A stretch of DNA of 64,000 nucleotides from Porphyromonas canoris (GTDB lineage: Bacteria; Bacteroidota; Bacteroidia; Bacteroidales; Porphyromonadaceae): the NCBI RefSeq assembly GCF_000769115.1, contig NZ_JQZV01000013.1, forward strand, positions 227,603-291,602, read 5' to 3'. Under the pieces are notes generated by a model. The model did no database searches and was not told the origin of the DNA. It worked only from the letters and a program-made list of their open reading frames with translations. Made by a program: the position numbers and the translations under genes. This document shows positions 1 to 8,052 of the stretch, piece by piece (the first letter of the stretch is position 1; each line of letters begins with the position of its first letter).

Positions 1-153
1 AAGGTTTTGGAGAAAAGCACTAAAGGTTTTGGAGAAAAGCACTAAAGGTTTTGGAGAAAAGCACTAAAGGTTTTGGAGAAAAGCACTAAAGGTTTCGGGG
101 AAAAGCACTAAAGGTTTTGGAGAAAAGCACTAAAGGTTTCGGGGAAAAGCACT
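1..153. repeat. 22-bp tandem repeat array (7 copies, cut by window edge)
   Basis: Seven head-to-tail copies of a 22-bp unit, AAAGGTTTTGGAGAAAAGCA plus CT. The first copy lacks one base, so the array probably continues to the left of the window. Copies 5 and 7 share a linked variant (TTTCGGGG for TTTTGGAG), which suggests duplication of unit blocks. The array stops at AAAGGATAAGCC. Tandem 22-23 bp bricks inside MITE-like elements have been described in Porphyromonas gingivalis; the similarity here is in architecture only and I have not compared sequences. No convincing coding frame. Confidence 0.9.
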
Positions 154-354
154 AAAGGATAAGCCCCGGCAGATAAACATCGCTGTTACGTGGGATGTTC
201 TTATCGAAGAGATGCTCTCTTCAATGAGTAATATTTCAGTCCGAATACGGGCAAAAACAGAAATTCTTTGAATAATATTCGGGAGTAAGTGGAAATAAAT
301 TATTCCCGTCTCTCTGTTTAGAACTTTTACAGCAAGAATATCAACAAAAAATAG

Positions 355-362
355 TACTTTTG
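355..362 (+). promoter_or_regulatory. Candidate -7 box for the galactose operon
   Basis: TACTTTTG matches the Bacteroidetes -7 consensus TAnnTTTG and lies 26 nt before the galM ATG. I see no good -33 TTTG at 19-21 nt upstream, so this is a moderate call. It would drive galM, the transporter and galK together. Confidence 0.4.
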
Positions 363-388
363 AATGAGTATAAATATTACATACAGAT

Positions 389-1456
389 ATGAGCAATATT
401 CATATTCCACAAAGGAACTTATTTAAGACCTCTCATGAGGGAAAAGAGGTGGATCTTTATCACCTATCCAACGGAAAAGGCGTAGAGGCCTACATTACCA
501 ATTTTGGCGCAAAAGTAGTTTCACTGATCGTTCCGGACAAGGACGGCAACCGTGTGGATGTCGTTTTGGGACACGACTCTCTACAGGAGTTCATAGACTC
601 CGAAGAGCAGTATTTCGGTGGCATCTGTGGCAGATATGCCAATCGTATCAACAACGGATCGTTTACCATAGACGGCAAGACCTTTTCGCTACCGCTCAAC
701 CAGACTTCCAGCTCGCTTCATGGCGGTATTCAGGGGTTCAACGCGAAGGTTTGGAGCGTGAAGAATGCCACACCGGACACTCTTGTACTTGAGTATGTCT
801 CTGCCGATGGAGAGGAAGGCTATCCGGGCGAACTCACTACAACGCTCACCTATAAGATGACCGGCGAAGGAGCTTTGCACATGACTTATGAGGCAACAAC
901 CACGGCACCTACTGTACTGAACCTCACAAACCACTCCTACTTCAACCTTTCCGGTGCGGGCGATGCTTCCATCCATGATCACGTCCTCACCATTCAGGGC
1001 AAGCACTACCTGCCTACGGATCAGACGGCAATCCCTTACGGCAATCCGGAATCGGTGATCGGTACTCCGTTCGACTTCTCTACACCGCATACCATAGGCG
1101 AGAGAATAGATACACCGATAGACCAGCTCATCTGGGCGAGAGGCTATGATCACTGCTACGTAATAGATAAACCGGAAGGAGAGTACGGGCTCTGCTGCCG
1201 CTGTTCATCGCCCAAAACCGGTATCGTATTGGAGGTATTCTCTTCCGAACCGGCTATGCAGGTGTACACCGGAAACTGGATGACCGGAAATATCAGAGGG
1301 AAGTTCGATCAGCGTTATCCTGCTCGTTCGGCGGTCTGTTTCGAGACACAGCACTATCCGGACTCTCCAAACCGTCCGGAGTATCCTTCTACTCTTCTTC
1401 GTCCGGGCGAGATGTTCCACTCGGAGAGCGAGTTCCGTTTTTCTGTCGAGAGATAA
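389..1456 (+). CDS. galM: Aldose 1-epimerase (galactose mutarotase)
   Basis: Interconverts alpha and beta anomers of galactose/glucose, supplying alpha-D-galactose to galactokinase. 355 aa, normal for the family, no signal peptide. Family signatures are visible: RYANRI near residues 82-87, HGG at 111-113, NHSYFNL at 181-187 whose His182 is the expected general acid, and FETQHYPDSPN near the C-terminus whose Glu319 is the expected general base. ATG start 26 nt after a candidate -7 box. First gene of a three-gene galactose operon; the transporter begins 27 nt after its stop. Confidence 0.95.
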   Translation: MSNIHIPQRNLFKTSHEGKEVDLYHLSNGKGVEAYITNFGAKVVSLIVPDKDGNRVDVVLGHDSLQEFIDSEEQYFGGICGRYANRINNGSFTIDGKTFSLPLNQTSSSLHGGIQGFNAKVWSVKNATPDTLVLEYVSADGEEGYPGELTTTLTYKMTGEGALHMTYEATTTAPTVLNLTNHSYFNLSGAGDASIHDHVLTIQGKHYLPTDQTAIPYGNPESVIGTPFDFSTPHTIGERIDTPIDQLIWARGYDHCYVIDKPEGEYGLCCRCSSPKTGIVLEVFSSEPAMQVYTGNWMTGNIRGKFDQRYPARSAVCFETQHYPDSPNRPEYPSTLLRPGEMFHSESEFRFSVER

Positions 1457-1483
1457 TAACTAAAAACAATAATAGAAATCAGT

Positions 1484-2794
1484 ATGACTACAAATCAAAA
1501 GCAAAGCTACACCGTACCATTTATAATAATGGTGGTGCTCATGTCGCTTGTCGGACTTATCACGAGTCTTAACCAGCAACTTCAGAAACCAATGGAGGCG
1601 GCGTTCCTGATCAAAGGGGGCGAGTACACCAATACTTTTACCACTCTGTTGGTTTTCTCTTTCTTCCTTGCCTATCTTGTGATGGGTACTGTGAGTGGCA
1701 GATTCATCGAGAAGAACGGCTACAAGAAGACGCTTATACTGGGTCTCTCCATCCTTGTGGCGGCTTTCGGTCTTTATGAGATCTCTGCTTATGTGTTCGA
1801 TAAATTCGACATCGTTAACTTCCAAGCCACTCTGGACGAAGCAAGAAGTACGGAAAACTTTAAGTACACAGGGCCTATCGAACTGCCGATGGCTTATTAC
1901 ATCTTCTTGCTTGCAGCGTTCGTGGCAGGTACTGCACTTACTTTCCTTCAAGCTGTAATCAATCCGTACATTGTGGCGTGCGACGTTAAGGGAACATCCG
2001 GAGTACAACGCCAGACCATCGCCGGCGTGGGTAACTCCACAATGACCACCATCGGTCCTCTTTTTGTTACCGCTGTGATCTTTGCCAATCAGGATGTCCT
2101 CAACATCAACATCACTTCTCTCTATATCCCCATCCTTGTTCTGATGCTTATGGTAGTGGCTATCATCGCTGTGTTGCCACGCCTTAACCTCCCTACTATT
2201 GCAAGTACGGAGAAGAAAGCAGGCGAGGTTCTTACAGAGAGTGTATGGAGTTTCCGCCACTTGACATTGGGTGTTATCGCCATCTTTGCATACGTAGGTG
2301 TGGAAGTGGCAGCAGGTTCAAACATCAATCTCTACGCTACCGACCTCGGCTTTGACCTTAAAACCGCAGGTAAGATGGCTTCTCTCTACTGGTTCGGTAT
2401 GCTTGTGGGTCGTCTGCTTGGCAGCTTCCTCAGCAAGGTGAAAGCCAATACTCAGCTCATGGTAACCTCCATAGGTGCCACGCTGTTCATCCTCGCTACG
2501 ATGATGACCAAGAACCCTTGGTTGCTTGTAGGTGCCGGTCTTTTCCATTCAATCATGTGGCCCGCCATCTTCTCCTTGGCTGTCGAAGGTCTCGGACGCT
2601 ATACCTCTAAAGGTTCGGGCGCTCTCATGATGGGGGTAGTAGGTGGAGCGGTATTGCCGTTCGTACAAGGCGTGCTGGCAGATAAGATTGGCGGCTGGGA
2701 CTGGACATGGCTCCTCGTGATAGCCGGTGAGATCTATCTTCTCTACTATGCACTTGTAGGCTATAAGGTACTTAAACGCGACAAGGGTGCGTAA
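1484..2794 (+). CDS. MFS sugar permease, glucose/galactose (GluP/FucP-like)
   Basis: Inner-membrane major facilitator with about 12 hydrophobic helices over 436 aa. The length, the broken loop between helices 3 and 5 and the C-terminal half (for example the WPAIFSLAVEGLGRYTSKGSG stretch) fit the FHS family of FucP/GluP proton symporters. It lies between galM and galK (27 and 33 nt gaps), so galactose, possibly also glucose, is the natural substrate; specificity is inferred from context. This organism therefore seems to import free galactose and not depend on a PTS. Confidence 0.88.
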   Translation: MTTNQKQSYTVPFIIMVVLMSLVGLITSLNQQLQKPMEAAFLIKGGEYTNTFTTLLVFSFFLAYLVMGTVSGRFIEKNGYKKTLILGLSILVAAFGLYEISAYVFDKFDIVNFQATLDEARSTENFKYTGPIELPMAYYIFLLAAFVAGTALTFLQAVINPYIVACDVKGTSGVQRQTIAGVGNSTMTTIGPLFVTAVIFANQDVLNINITSLYIPILVLMLMVVAIIAVLPRLNLPTIASTEKKAGEVLTESVWSFRHLTLGVIAIFAYVGVEVAAGSNINLYATDLGFDLKTAGKMASLYWFGMLVGRLLGSFLSKVKANTQLMVTSIGATLFILATMMTKNPWLLVGAGLFHSIMWPAIFSLAVEGLGRYTSKGSGALMMGVVGGAVLPFVQGVLADKIGGWDWTWLLVIAGEIYLLYYALVGYKVLKRDKGA

Positions 2795-2827
2795 CCCTTT
2801 TACAATATAAATAAACAATATGAAGCT

Positions 2828-3985
2828 ATGGAATTAGATTTCGTAAGAAGTAGATTCATCAAGCACTTCGATGGATCTACAGGGGAAGTGTTCGCTTCTC
2901 CGGGACGTATAAATTTGATAGGAGAACATACAGACTATAACGGGGGCTTTGTATTCCCCGGTGCGATAGATAAAGGCATGATGGCTGAAATAAAGCCAAA
3001 CGGTACAGATAAAGTGCGCGCCTACTCGATAGACCTTAAAGACTATATCGAGTTCGGGCTCGGACCGGATGATGCTCCACGTACATCATGGGCGAAATAT
3101 ATCTATGGTGTCTGCCGTGAACTCATCGAACGCGGTGTGGAAGTAAAGGGTTTCAATACCGCTTTTGCGGGTGATGTTCCTCTCGGAGCAGGTATGTCTT
3201 CTTCCGCGGCCCTTGAAAGCACTTACGCTTATGCGCTCAACGAAATGTTCGGAGGCGGTAAGATAGATAAGTTTGAGCTTGCAAAGATCGGACAAGCTAC
3301 CGAACACAAGTATGTGGGAGTAAAGTGCGGCATCATGGATCAGTTTGCCAGCGTATTCGGTAAGAAGGATCACTTGATTCGTTTGGACTGCAAGACGCTT
3401 GAACATAAATATTTCCCATTCCATCCGCAAGGTTATAAATTGGTGCTTTTAGACTCTGTCGTGAAGCACGAACTCGCTTCTTCTGCCTACAACAAGCGTA
3501 GAGAGTCTTGCGAAAACGTAGTGAAGGCGATACAGAAACGCCATCCGGAGGTGGAGTTTCTACGTGATGCCTCCATGGCGATGCTCGAAGAGGTGAAGAG
3601 CGAAGTATCTTCGGAAGATTACATGCGTGCGGAATACGTCATCGAAGAAGTACAACGAGTGCTTGATGTCTGCGATGCTCTCGAACGTGACGACTACGAA
3701 ACCGTAGGACAAAAGATGTATGAGACACACGAGGGAATGAGTAAACTCTACGAGGTGAGCTGCGAAGAGCTGGACTACTTGAACGATATAGCAAAAGAGT
3801 GTGGCGTTACCGGCTCTCGTGTTATGGGCGGTGGCTTCGGTGGCTGTACCATCAACCTTGTGAAGGAAGAGCTTTACGAACTCTTTATCGAAAACGCCAA
3901 GAAGATGTTCAAAGAGAGATTCGGCTACGAACCTAAAGTGTACAACGTTGTCATCAGCGATGGTTCTCGCAAGATAGAAGCGTAA
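2828..3985 (+). CDS. galK: Galactokinase
   Basis: GHMP kinase that phosphorylates alpha-D-galactose at C1 with ATP, the first committed step of the Leloir pathway. 385 aa. All three GHMP motifs are present: the galactokinase signature GRINLIGEHTDYNGG at 26-40, the ATP-binding PLGAGMSSSAALE at 118-130, and the C-terminal GGGFGGCTI near residue 340. Cytosolic. Last gene of the operon, 33 nt after the transporter and followed by a strong terminator at 4021-4060. No galT or galE is present in the window, so the rest of the pathway is encoded elsewhere. Confidence 0.97.
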   Translation: MELDFVRSRFIKHFDGSTGEVFASPGRINLIGEHTDYNGGFVFPGAIDKGMMAEIKPNGTDKVRAYSIDLKDYIEFGLGPDDAPRTSWAKYIYGVCRELIERGVEVKGFNTAFAGDVPLGAGMSSSAALESTYAYALNEMFGGGKIDKFELAKIGQATEHKYVGVKCGIMDQFASVFGKKDHLIRLDCKTLEHKYFPFHPQGYKLVLLDSVVKHELASSAYNKRRESCENVVKAIQKRHPEVEFLRDASMAMLEEVKSEVSSEDYMRAEYVIEEVQRVLDVCDALERDDYETVGQKMYETHEGMSKLYEVSCEELDYLNDIAKECGVTGSRVMGGGFGGCTINLVKEELYELFIENAKKMFKERFGYEPKVYNVVISDGSRKIEA

Positions 3986-4020
3986 AGAAGGGACATAGCA
4001 AATATTTCAATTCTCTATAA

Positions 4021-4060
4021 AAGCAGGGAGCAGTAAATCTTTTACTGCTCCCTGCTTTTT
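4021..4060 (+). terminator. Rho-independent terminator of the galactose operon
   Basis: A perfect 17-bp inverted repeat, AAGCAGGGAGCAGTAAA paired with TTTACTGCTCCCTGCTT, has a 3-nt loop and is followed by a T run. It lies 35 nt after the galK stop codon. Confidence 0.93.
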
Positions 4061-4237
4061 ATATTGCGGTCTGCAAACAATCAAACGAACCGAGAGATGC
4101 AAAAAATGATACCATTAAGCCATAAGAATGAACTTGCAAGGAAAACCATTTATATCTAAATTTGGTTAATAGATAACAAGATATTGTTTCTTGTGAATCA
4201 ATAGAAAGAACTAAAAATATACCCTTCCAAAAAAATT

Positions 4238-5320
4238 ATGAATAAAGTTGCCTCCAGCTTCTCACTCTCTGCATACGACTTTCTTGCAGTTCTTATTCCC
4301 GGTGGTATTATATTATCATCTATTATTTATAGTCCTTATTTTAAGAATCTGATAAGGACAAGCACGGAAAAGTCTGGTGATTCTCCGGAGTGGCTTCGCT
4401 ATACACTTCTCTTTATTCTTGCTTATCTTTTAGGTTTGATTTGGAAAATGTTCATGGATTGGGTTTTTAAAGATTTTAGGAATAACATAAAACACATTGA
4501 AATATCTTATGAGAAATCCATCGGTAAAGAAATGAAATATCGCTATGCATATTTAAAAAAGCACAATAATGATTCTGGCAAAAATCCTATTAGTAATGCG
4601 AAAAAGGAGAGATTTTGCAATCTTAAAGAAATTTACATGAAGGCCTACAAAGCAGATAAAGATGAAAACAAAGCTATAGAGAGAAAATACTACCATTCTT
4701 ACTATTATTTGCAAAAAGAGGGTGGACTAGGATCGGTTCCTATAATAGAAAGGCAGATAGCATTTGTGCGTAATATTCTCTTAATAATTCCCCTTTTAAT
4801 AACCTCTGTGTTTAATGTTTTTCAGCTTGAATCTTTACCTTTTGTGGCGCTTATCACTCTCTCCTGTTGTTTCATAGTGTTTTTACTATGTTGGTTGCAT
4901 AAAGCGCAATCAAAAGTATACGAACTTATTTTTGAAGGGGCTTATTATTACGGTTTTAATCAGTATATACCAGATGAGGTAACAAAACAAGGGGAAAGAC
5001 CCAATGCATGCCTTTGTACAAGCTTTCTTGAATCTTTTTTGTTTCGTTTTTTGCTCGCTCTGTGTTTAGTGGTCTCTATAGCTTATTTTATGTCTAAACA
5101 GGATTTTAGTATTGAGTCCATTCGGTTGGTGCTATTTGTGACAATGACACTAGTCATGCTAAATCGATTTGTCCTTCAAGTAGTTCTGTTGGCAATACAA
5201 CAAATTGTCAAGTATTCTCTTATTTTATTCTTTATTATTCTGTACTCTTTTTCTCTACTTTCTTTGTTGTTGTTTTTATGTATAATATTTGTATTCCCTT
5301 ATGTATTATTTTTTTGGTAA
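4238..5320 (+). CDS. AT-rich multi-pass membrane protein of unknown function
   Basis: 360 aa. The N-terminus has an amphipathic start followed by YDFLAVLIPGG (about residues 13-23) leading into a first membrane helix. Further hydrophobic helices lie near 50-70, 180-220 and several after 265, with a charged, Lys-rich cytosolic-type segment at about 85-165. I do not recognise a named family. The gene is markedly more AT-rich than its neighbours and stands alone between the gal operon terminator and a convergent MscS gene (stops 21 nt apart), which suggests recent acquisition. N-terminal YDxLxxLIPG helices occur in other orphan bacterial membrane proteins, but that alone assigns no function. ATG start, no clear ribosome-binding site. 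Confidence 0.75.
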   Translation: MNKVASSFSLSAYDFLAVLIPGGIILSSIIYSPYFKNLIRTSTEKSGDSPEWLRYTLLFILAYLLGLIWKMFMDWVFKDFRNNIKHIEISYEKSIGKEMKYRYAYLKKHNNDSGKNPISNAKKERFCNLKEIYMKAYKADKDENKAIERKYYHSYYYLQKEGGLGSVPIIERQIAFVRNILLIIPLLITSVFNVFQLESLPFVALITLSCCFIVFLLCWLHKAQSKVYELIFEGAYYYGFNQYIPDEVTKQGERPNACLCTSFLESFLFRFLLALCLVVSIAYFMSKQDFSIESIRLVLFVTMTLVMLNRFVLQVVLLAIQQIVKYSLILFFIILYSFSLLSLLLFLCIIFVFPYVLFFW

Positions 5321-5341
5321 GGATATGTTGTTGTGAGAGTT

Positions 5342-6658
5342 CTATCTCCCCTTCTTACTGATATTCTCAACGTAGGTACGCAGTTCCGCAGGGTCGGGGA
5401 TCTGTACACCGTCGAGGCTATTGATGTTTTGGAAGAGATCCAGATCGAAATACTTTACCACGGCAAAGACATGATCGAAGACATCGCTCACGATCGCCTC
5501 ATACTCTACCCACACCACCGTGTTTGTAAAGAAGTAGAGCTGCAACGGCAGACCACGATCTTCCGGATCTCTCTGGCGCACCATCAGCGTGTAATTTTGG
5601 TTTATCTTATCATTGTGTTTGAGATACTCCACAATATATCTTCTGAACAGACCAACGTTTGTCAGGCGACGCATACTTAGCGGATCGTTCTCGCTTACTT
5701 GTGCATTCTGCTCACGAATTTCATCCGTAACCTTAGAGATATACTCTCCAAGCGCAGCAGTGTTTTGAAGACGGGAGATCAGTTCGTCATCCGCATACCT
5801 TATCGTCTTCATATCCACATATACACTTCTCATACATCTACGTGCTCCGGTGTCTTGCATAGCACGCCAATTGATCACTGGATCCGCTACCAACGCATAA
5901 GGCGGAATGGTGTACATCGTATTGTCGAAGCCTTTGATCTTCACCGTTGCCAACGAGATCTCCACCACGTCTCCATCTACATTGTGTTTTGGGGATGTGA
6001 TCCAGTCGCCCACGCGAATCATATCATTGCTCGATAGCTGTATGCTTGCCACAAAGCCCATAAGTGTATCTTTGAAGACCAGAAGCAGTACGGCAGAGAG
6101 GGCAGCCAAGCTTCCGAAGACCGTCTTCATGTCTATGTTGAAGATAAGAGAGACGATGTAGAGGACACCGATACAGTAGACGATGATCTTAAAAACCTGG
6201 AACAGGTTCACGAACGGCGTATTGCGGTACTTCTCCGAAGAGAGCATTCCGCTCCTTATAGCATCGAGTGCGATGTGGAAGATCTGGATGATGAGTATCG
6301 CTATGTATATGCTACAAACTATTTCGAGCAGATTTCTGAACATATTGTCCTCCATCGGGAAGGGGAGCGACAGCAGATTGGAGAAGATCGAAACCGAGCA
6401 GATGCGTGTGATCTTCGAGAGAAGTTTACGGCTTTCTACCCTCAGGTCTTCCAAAGCAGAGAGTCTGTCCAGTATTTTTGGAAGGAGTCGGACAAAGACT
6501 ATACGCAGAAGCAGCTCCACCAAAACGGTAAAGAGGAGGATGACACCGATGATCAGCAGAGGGCGCAGAATGCTTCCCGTCCCTCCATCTGCCGTATCTG
6601 TGGGGATGATATTGAGCTTGGAGATAATCTCGTTCAGGAACAAACGTATTTCATTCAT
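5342..6658 (-). CDS. MscS-family mechanosensitive ion channel
   Basis: Inner-membrane channel that opens under membrane tension and releases solutes on osmotic downshock. 438 aa. N-terminal helices cover about residues 25-190. The pore-lining helix and beta-domain junction read GSLAALSAVLLLVFKDTLMG at about 186-205 and then SNDMIRVGDWI, which is the MscS core signature. The long C-terminal beta/alpha vestibule domain makes it closer in size to YbdG/YnaI-type channels than to minimal MscS. Its promoter at 6686-6717 lies just outside repeat copy A. Convergent with the orphan membrane protein. Confidence 0.92.
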   Translation of the reverse strand: MNEIRLFLNEIISKLNIIPTDTADGGTGSILRPLLIIGVILLFTVLVELLLRIVFVRLLPKILDRLSALEDLRVESRKLLSKITRICSVSIFSNLLSLPFPMEDNMFRNLLEIVCSIYIAILIIQIFHIALDAIRSGMLSSEKYRNTPFVNLFQVFKIIVYCIGVLYIVSLIFNIDMKTVFGSLAALSAVLLLVFKDTLMGFVASIQLSSNDMIRVGDWITSPKHNVDGDVVEISLATVKIKGFDNTMYTIPPYALVADPVINWRAMQDTGARRCMRSVYVDMKTIRYADDELISRLQNTAALGEYISKVTDEIREQNAQVSENDPLSMRRLTNVGLFRRYIVEYLKHNDKINQNYTLMVRQRDPEDRGLPLQLYFFTNTVVWVEYEAIVSDVFDHVFAVVKYFDLDLFQNINSLDGVQIPDPAELRTYVENISKKGR

Positions 6659-6685
6659 GGATGTTTGGATTTAGTTTCAGTGAAA

Positions 6686-6717
6686 CAAAGATAACACCCC
6701 TACCTCTATTGAGCAAA
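6686..6717 (-). promoter_or_regulatory. Bacteroidetes sigma-ABfr-type promoter of the MscS gene
   Basis: On the minus strand TTTG, 20 nt, then TATCTTTG: an exact match to the Bacteroidetes -33/-7 pattern. The -7 box ends 27 nt before the MscS ATG. It lies about 50 nt beyond the TATATA end of repeat copy A. Confidence 0.75.
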
Positions 6718-6767
6718 CGGAAAGAGCATCGTTTTTGCTCCGGACTATTCGCTTTTCCTGGTGTGCA

Positions 6768-7309
6768 CTTTTATATAAAAATGGAGTGCGGAGAAGCTCT
6801 CCAAAAATCGAATCTCGTGCTCCTACTTTTAGGGAATAAAATAGATAAATGAACTTAATTCTCTAATATATAATCAGATACAGAAAATCGCGAATTTGGA
6901 AAAAATTTTTTCTCAGTCCGTTTCATGGGGCTTTTTCGCGTTAATAGCTGTAAATTTTAACACCCATCTCTGTAAACGTTTCCTAATAAAGAAATTTGCC
7001 TTTTCAGGCACATTTTGGGGTAAAAATACGTAGATTGTTGATTCTTAGTGTTTTAATGTTTTTGGCTAAACACGTTAATCGAATCCGGTAAACGTGTTCA
7101 ATGAAATCGGTAAACGTGTTCATTGAAAAATTAAACACGTTAAGCCGAAAGAATATGCTCGTTTAGCGTTTTGGATGAACGGGTATCGGAATTTGTGTTA
7201 ATAAAACAGCCTAAATTTAACAACTTGGTCGTGCTCTGAAAACGACCCCTCCGATCAAAATAGAGAGACCGAAAAAAGGGAGCATTTTTCGGGATGGAAT
7301 ATATAAAAA
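6768..7309 (-). repeat. 543-bp interspersed non-coding element, copy A
   Basis: 542 bp, read on the minus strand to align with copies B and C. It starts TTTTTATATATTCCAT and ends TTTTTATATAAAAG. Inside, in order: a CCGAAAAA...TTTTTTCGG hairpin, a conserved block reading GATCGGAGGGGTC, four ACGT-centred sites (7137, 7114, 7092, 7072; spacing 23, 22, 20), a GGTGT...ACAGC hairpin with one mismatch, and a CGCGAA...TTCGCG inverted repeat. The last ~110 bp before the end motif is diverged but of conserved length. Matches copy B almost exactly for about 50 bp around GCCCCATGAAACGGACTGAG. No coding capacity. It fills the 827-bp gap between the MscS gene and the isoprenylcysteine-methyltransferase-like gene. 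Confidence 0.9.
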
Positions 7310-7317
7310 TGAGGCAC

Positions 7318-7346
7318 CCCGAAACCTCCTAAAAGAGGATTTCGGG
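7318..7346 (-). terminator. Hairpin terminator of the methyltransferase pair, abutting repeat copy A
   Basis: CCCGAAA and TTTCGGG arms with an inner TCCT/AGGA pairing. On the minus strand the hairpin is followed 8 nt later by the TTTTTATATA that begins repeat copy A, so the element supplies the T-rich tract. It lies about 140 nt after the stop at 7486. Confidence 0.6.
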
Positions 7347-7485
7347 ACACCTTCAAGAGTCAAGAAAAATCTCTGATTGGTGCGGAAAGAAACTTTCAAA
7401 ACTTCCGACCGACAAGATGACCTACAAAAAACGAACCGAGAACAGCTCCGGCGGTTCGGTTTTTCGCTCCGGATCCATCTGCAAG

Positions 7486-8001
7486 CTATGCACACCATAG
7501 CTCTTTCATGGCTCTCTCCTCTTGTCTGATGCGGACAACAAGGAGACAGAAGTAGAGTGGAAAGCCTATCGCAAGCGTCATCCAGGCGTTGCAGAGGAGT
7601 GCCACCCCGACCAGTTCGGGCATGATGTTCAGGAAATAGTTGGGATGGCGCACCGTTCTGAAGAGGAAACTCTTTTCGATACGCTGATTGGGAACGATAT
7701 AGAGCTTTACCGTCCAAATATCTTTGAGCTTGTAGATGACATAGAAGAGCATGCCGTAAGCAAATGCCATAACGGCTACACCGGCTATCGAAATGGTGTT
7801 GAACTCCACTCCGGTAGTGTATGCCTCATAGAGTGCAGAGAAATAGTAGGCGATGTGAGCCAGTGTGAGCAGGAGGGAGTTGAACTTTCCGTACTGCACT
7901 CCTCCCTTTTTCAGCAGGAGCTTTTCGTTACGGATGGAGAAGGATAGAGAGACGAGTCGTAGTGCAAAAAAGATGATAAATGTAATGATGATGTACTGCA
8001 T
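7486..8001 (-). CDS. Isoprenylcysteine carboxyl methyltransferase (ICMT)-like membrane methyltransferase
   Basis: 171-aa integral membrane protein with about five hydrophobic segments. The C-terminal half carries the ICMT/phospholipid-methyltransferase signature: RHPNYF near residues 116-121, then a hydrophobic helix and RIRQEERAM near the end, which together form the SAM-binding pocket of this family. Bacterial homologues methylate small lipophilic or carboxylate substrates, and no substrate can be named here. It follows the LCM-type methyltransferase with a 51-nt gap on the same strand, so the two probably act in sequence or on the same pathway. A terminator-like hairpin lies downstream. 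Confidence 0.82.
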   Translation of the reverse strand: MQYIIITFIIFFALRLVSLSFSIRNEKLLLKKGGVQYGKFNSLLLTLAHIAYYFSALYEAYTTGVEFNTISIAGVAVMAFAYGMLFYVIYKLKDIWTVKLYIVPNQRIEKSFLFRTVRHPNYFLNIMPELVGVALLCNAWMTLAIGFPLYFCLLVVRIRQEERAMKELWCA

Positions 8002-8052
8002 CTGTTCTGTTTTTATGTTGTGTTATAAGATTGTTACCGGATAGGATATTGT

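Noticed and set aside
1-153. CRISPR array
   Set aside because: Units are directly adjacent with no spacers, and no cas gene is present in the window.
130-396. 88-aa minus-strand open frame upstream of galM
   Set aside because: Overlaps the tandem array and the galM start and promoter; no family resemblance.
6661-6852. 63-aa plus-strand open frame between the MscS gene and copy A
   Set aside because: It covers the MscS promoter and the end of the repeat element; no protein-like features.
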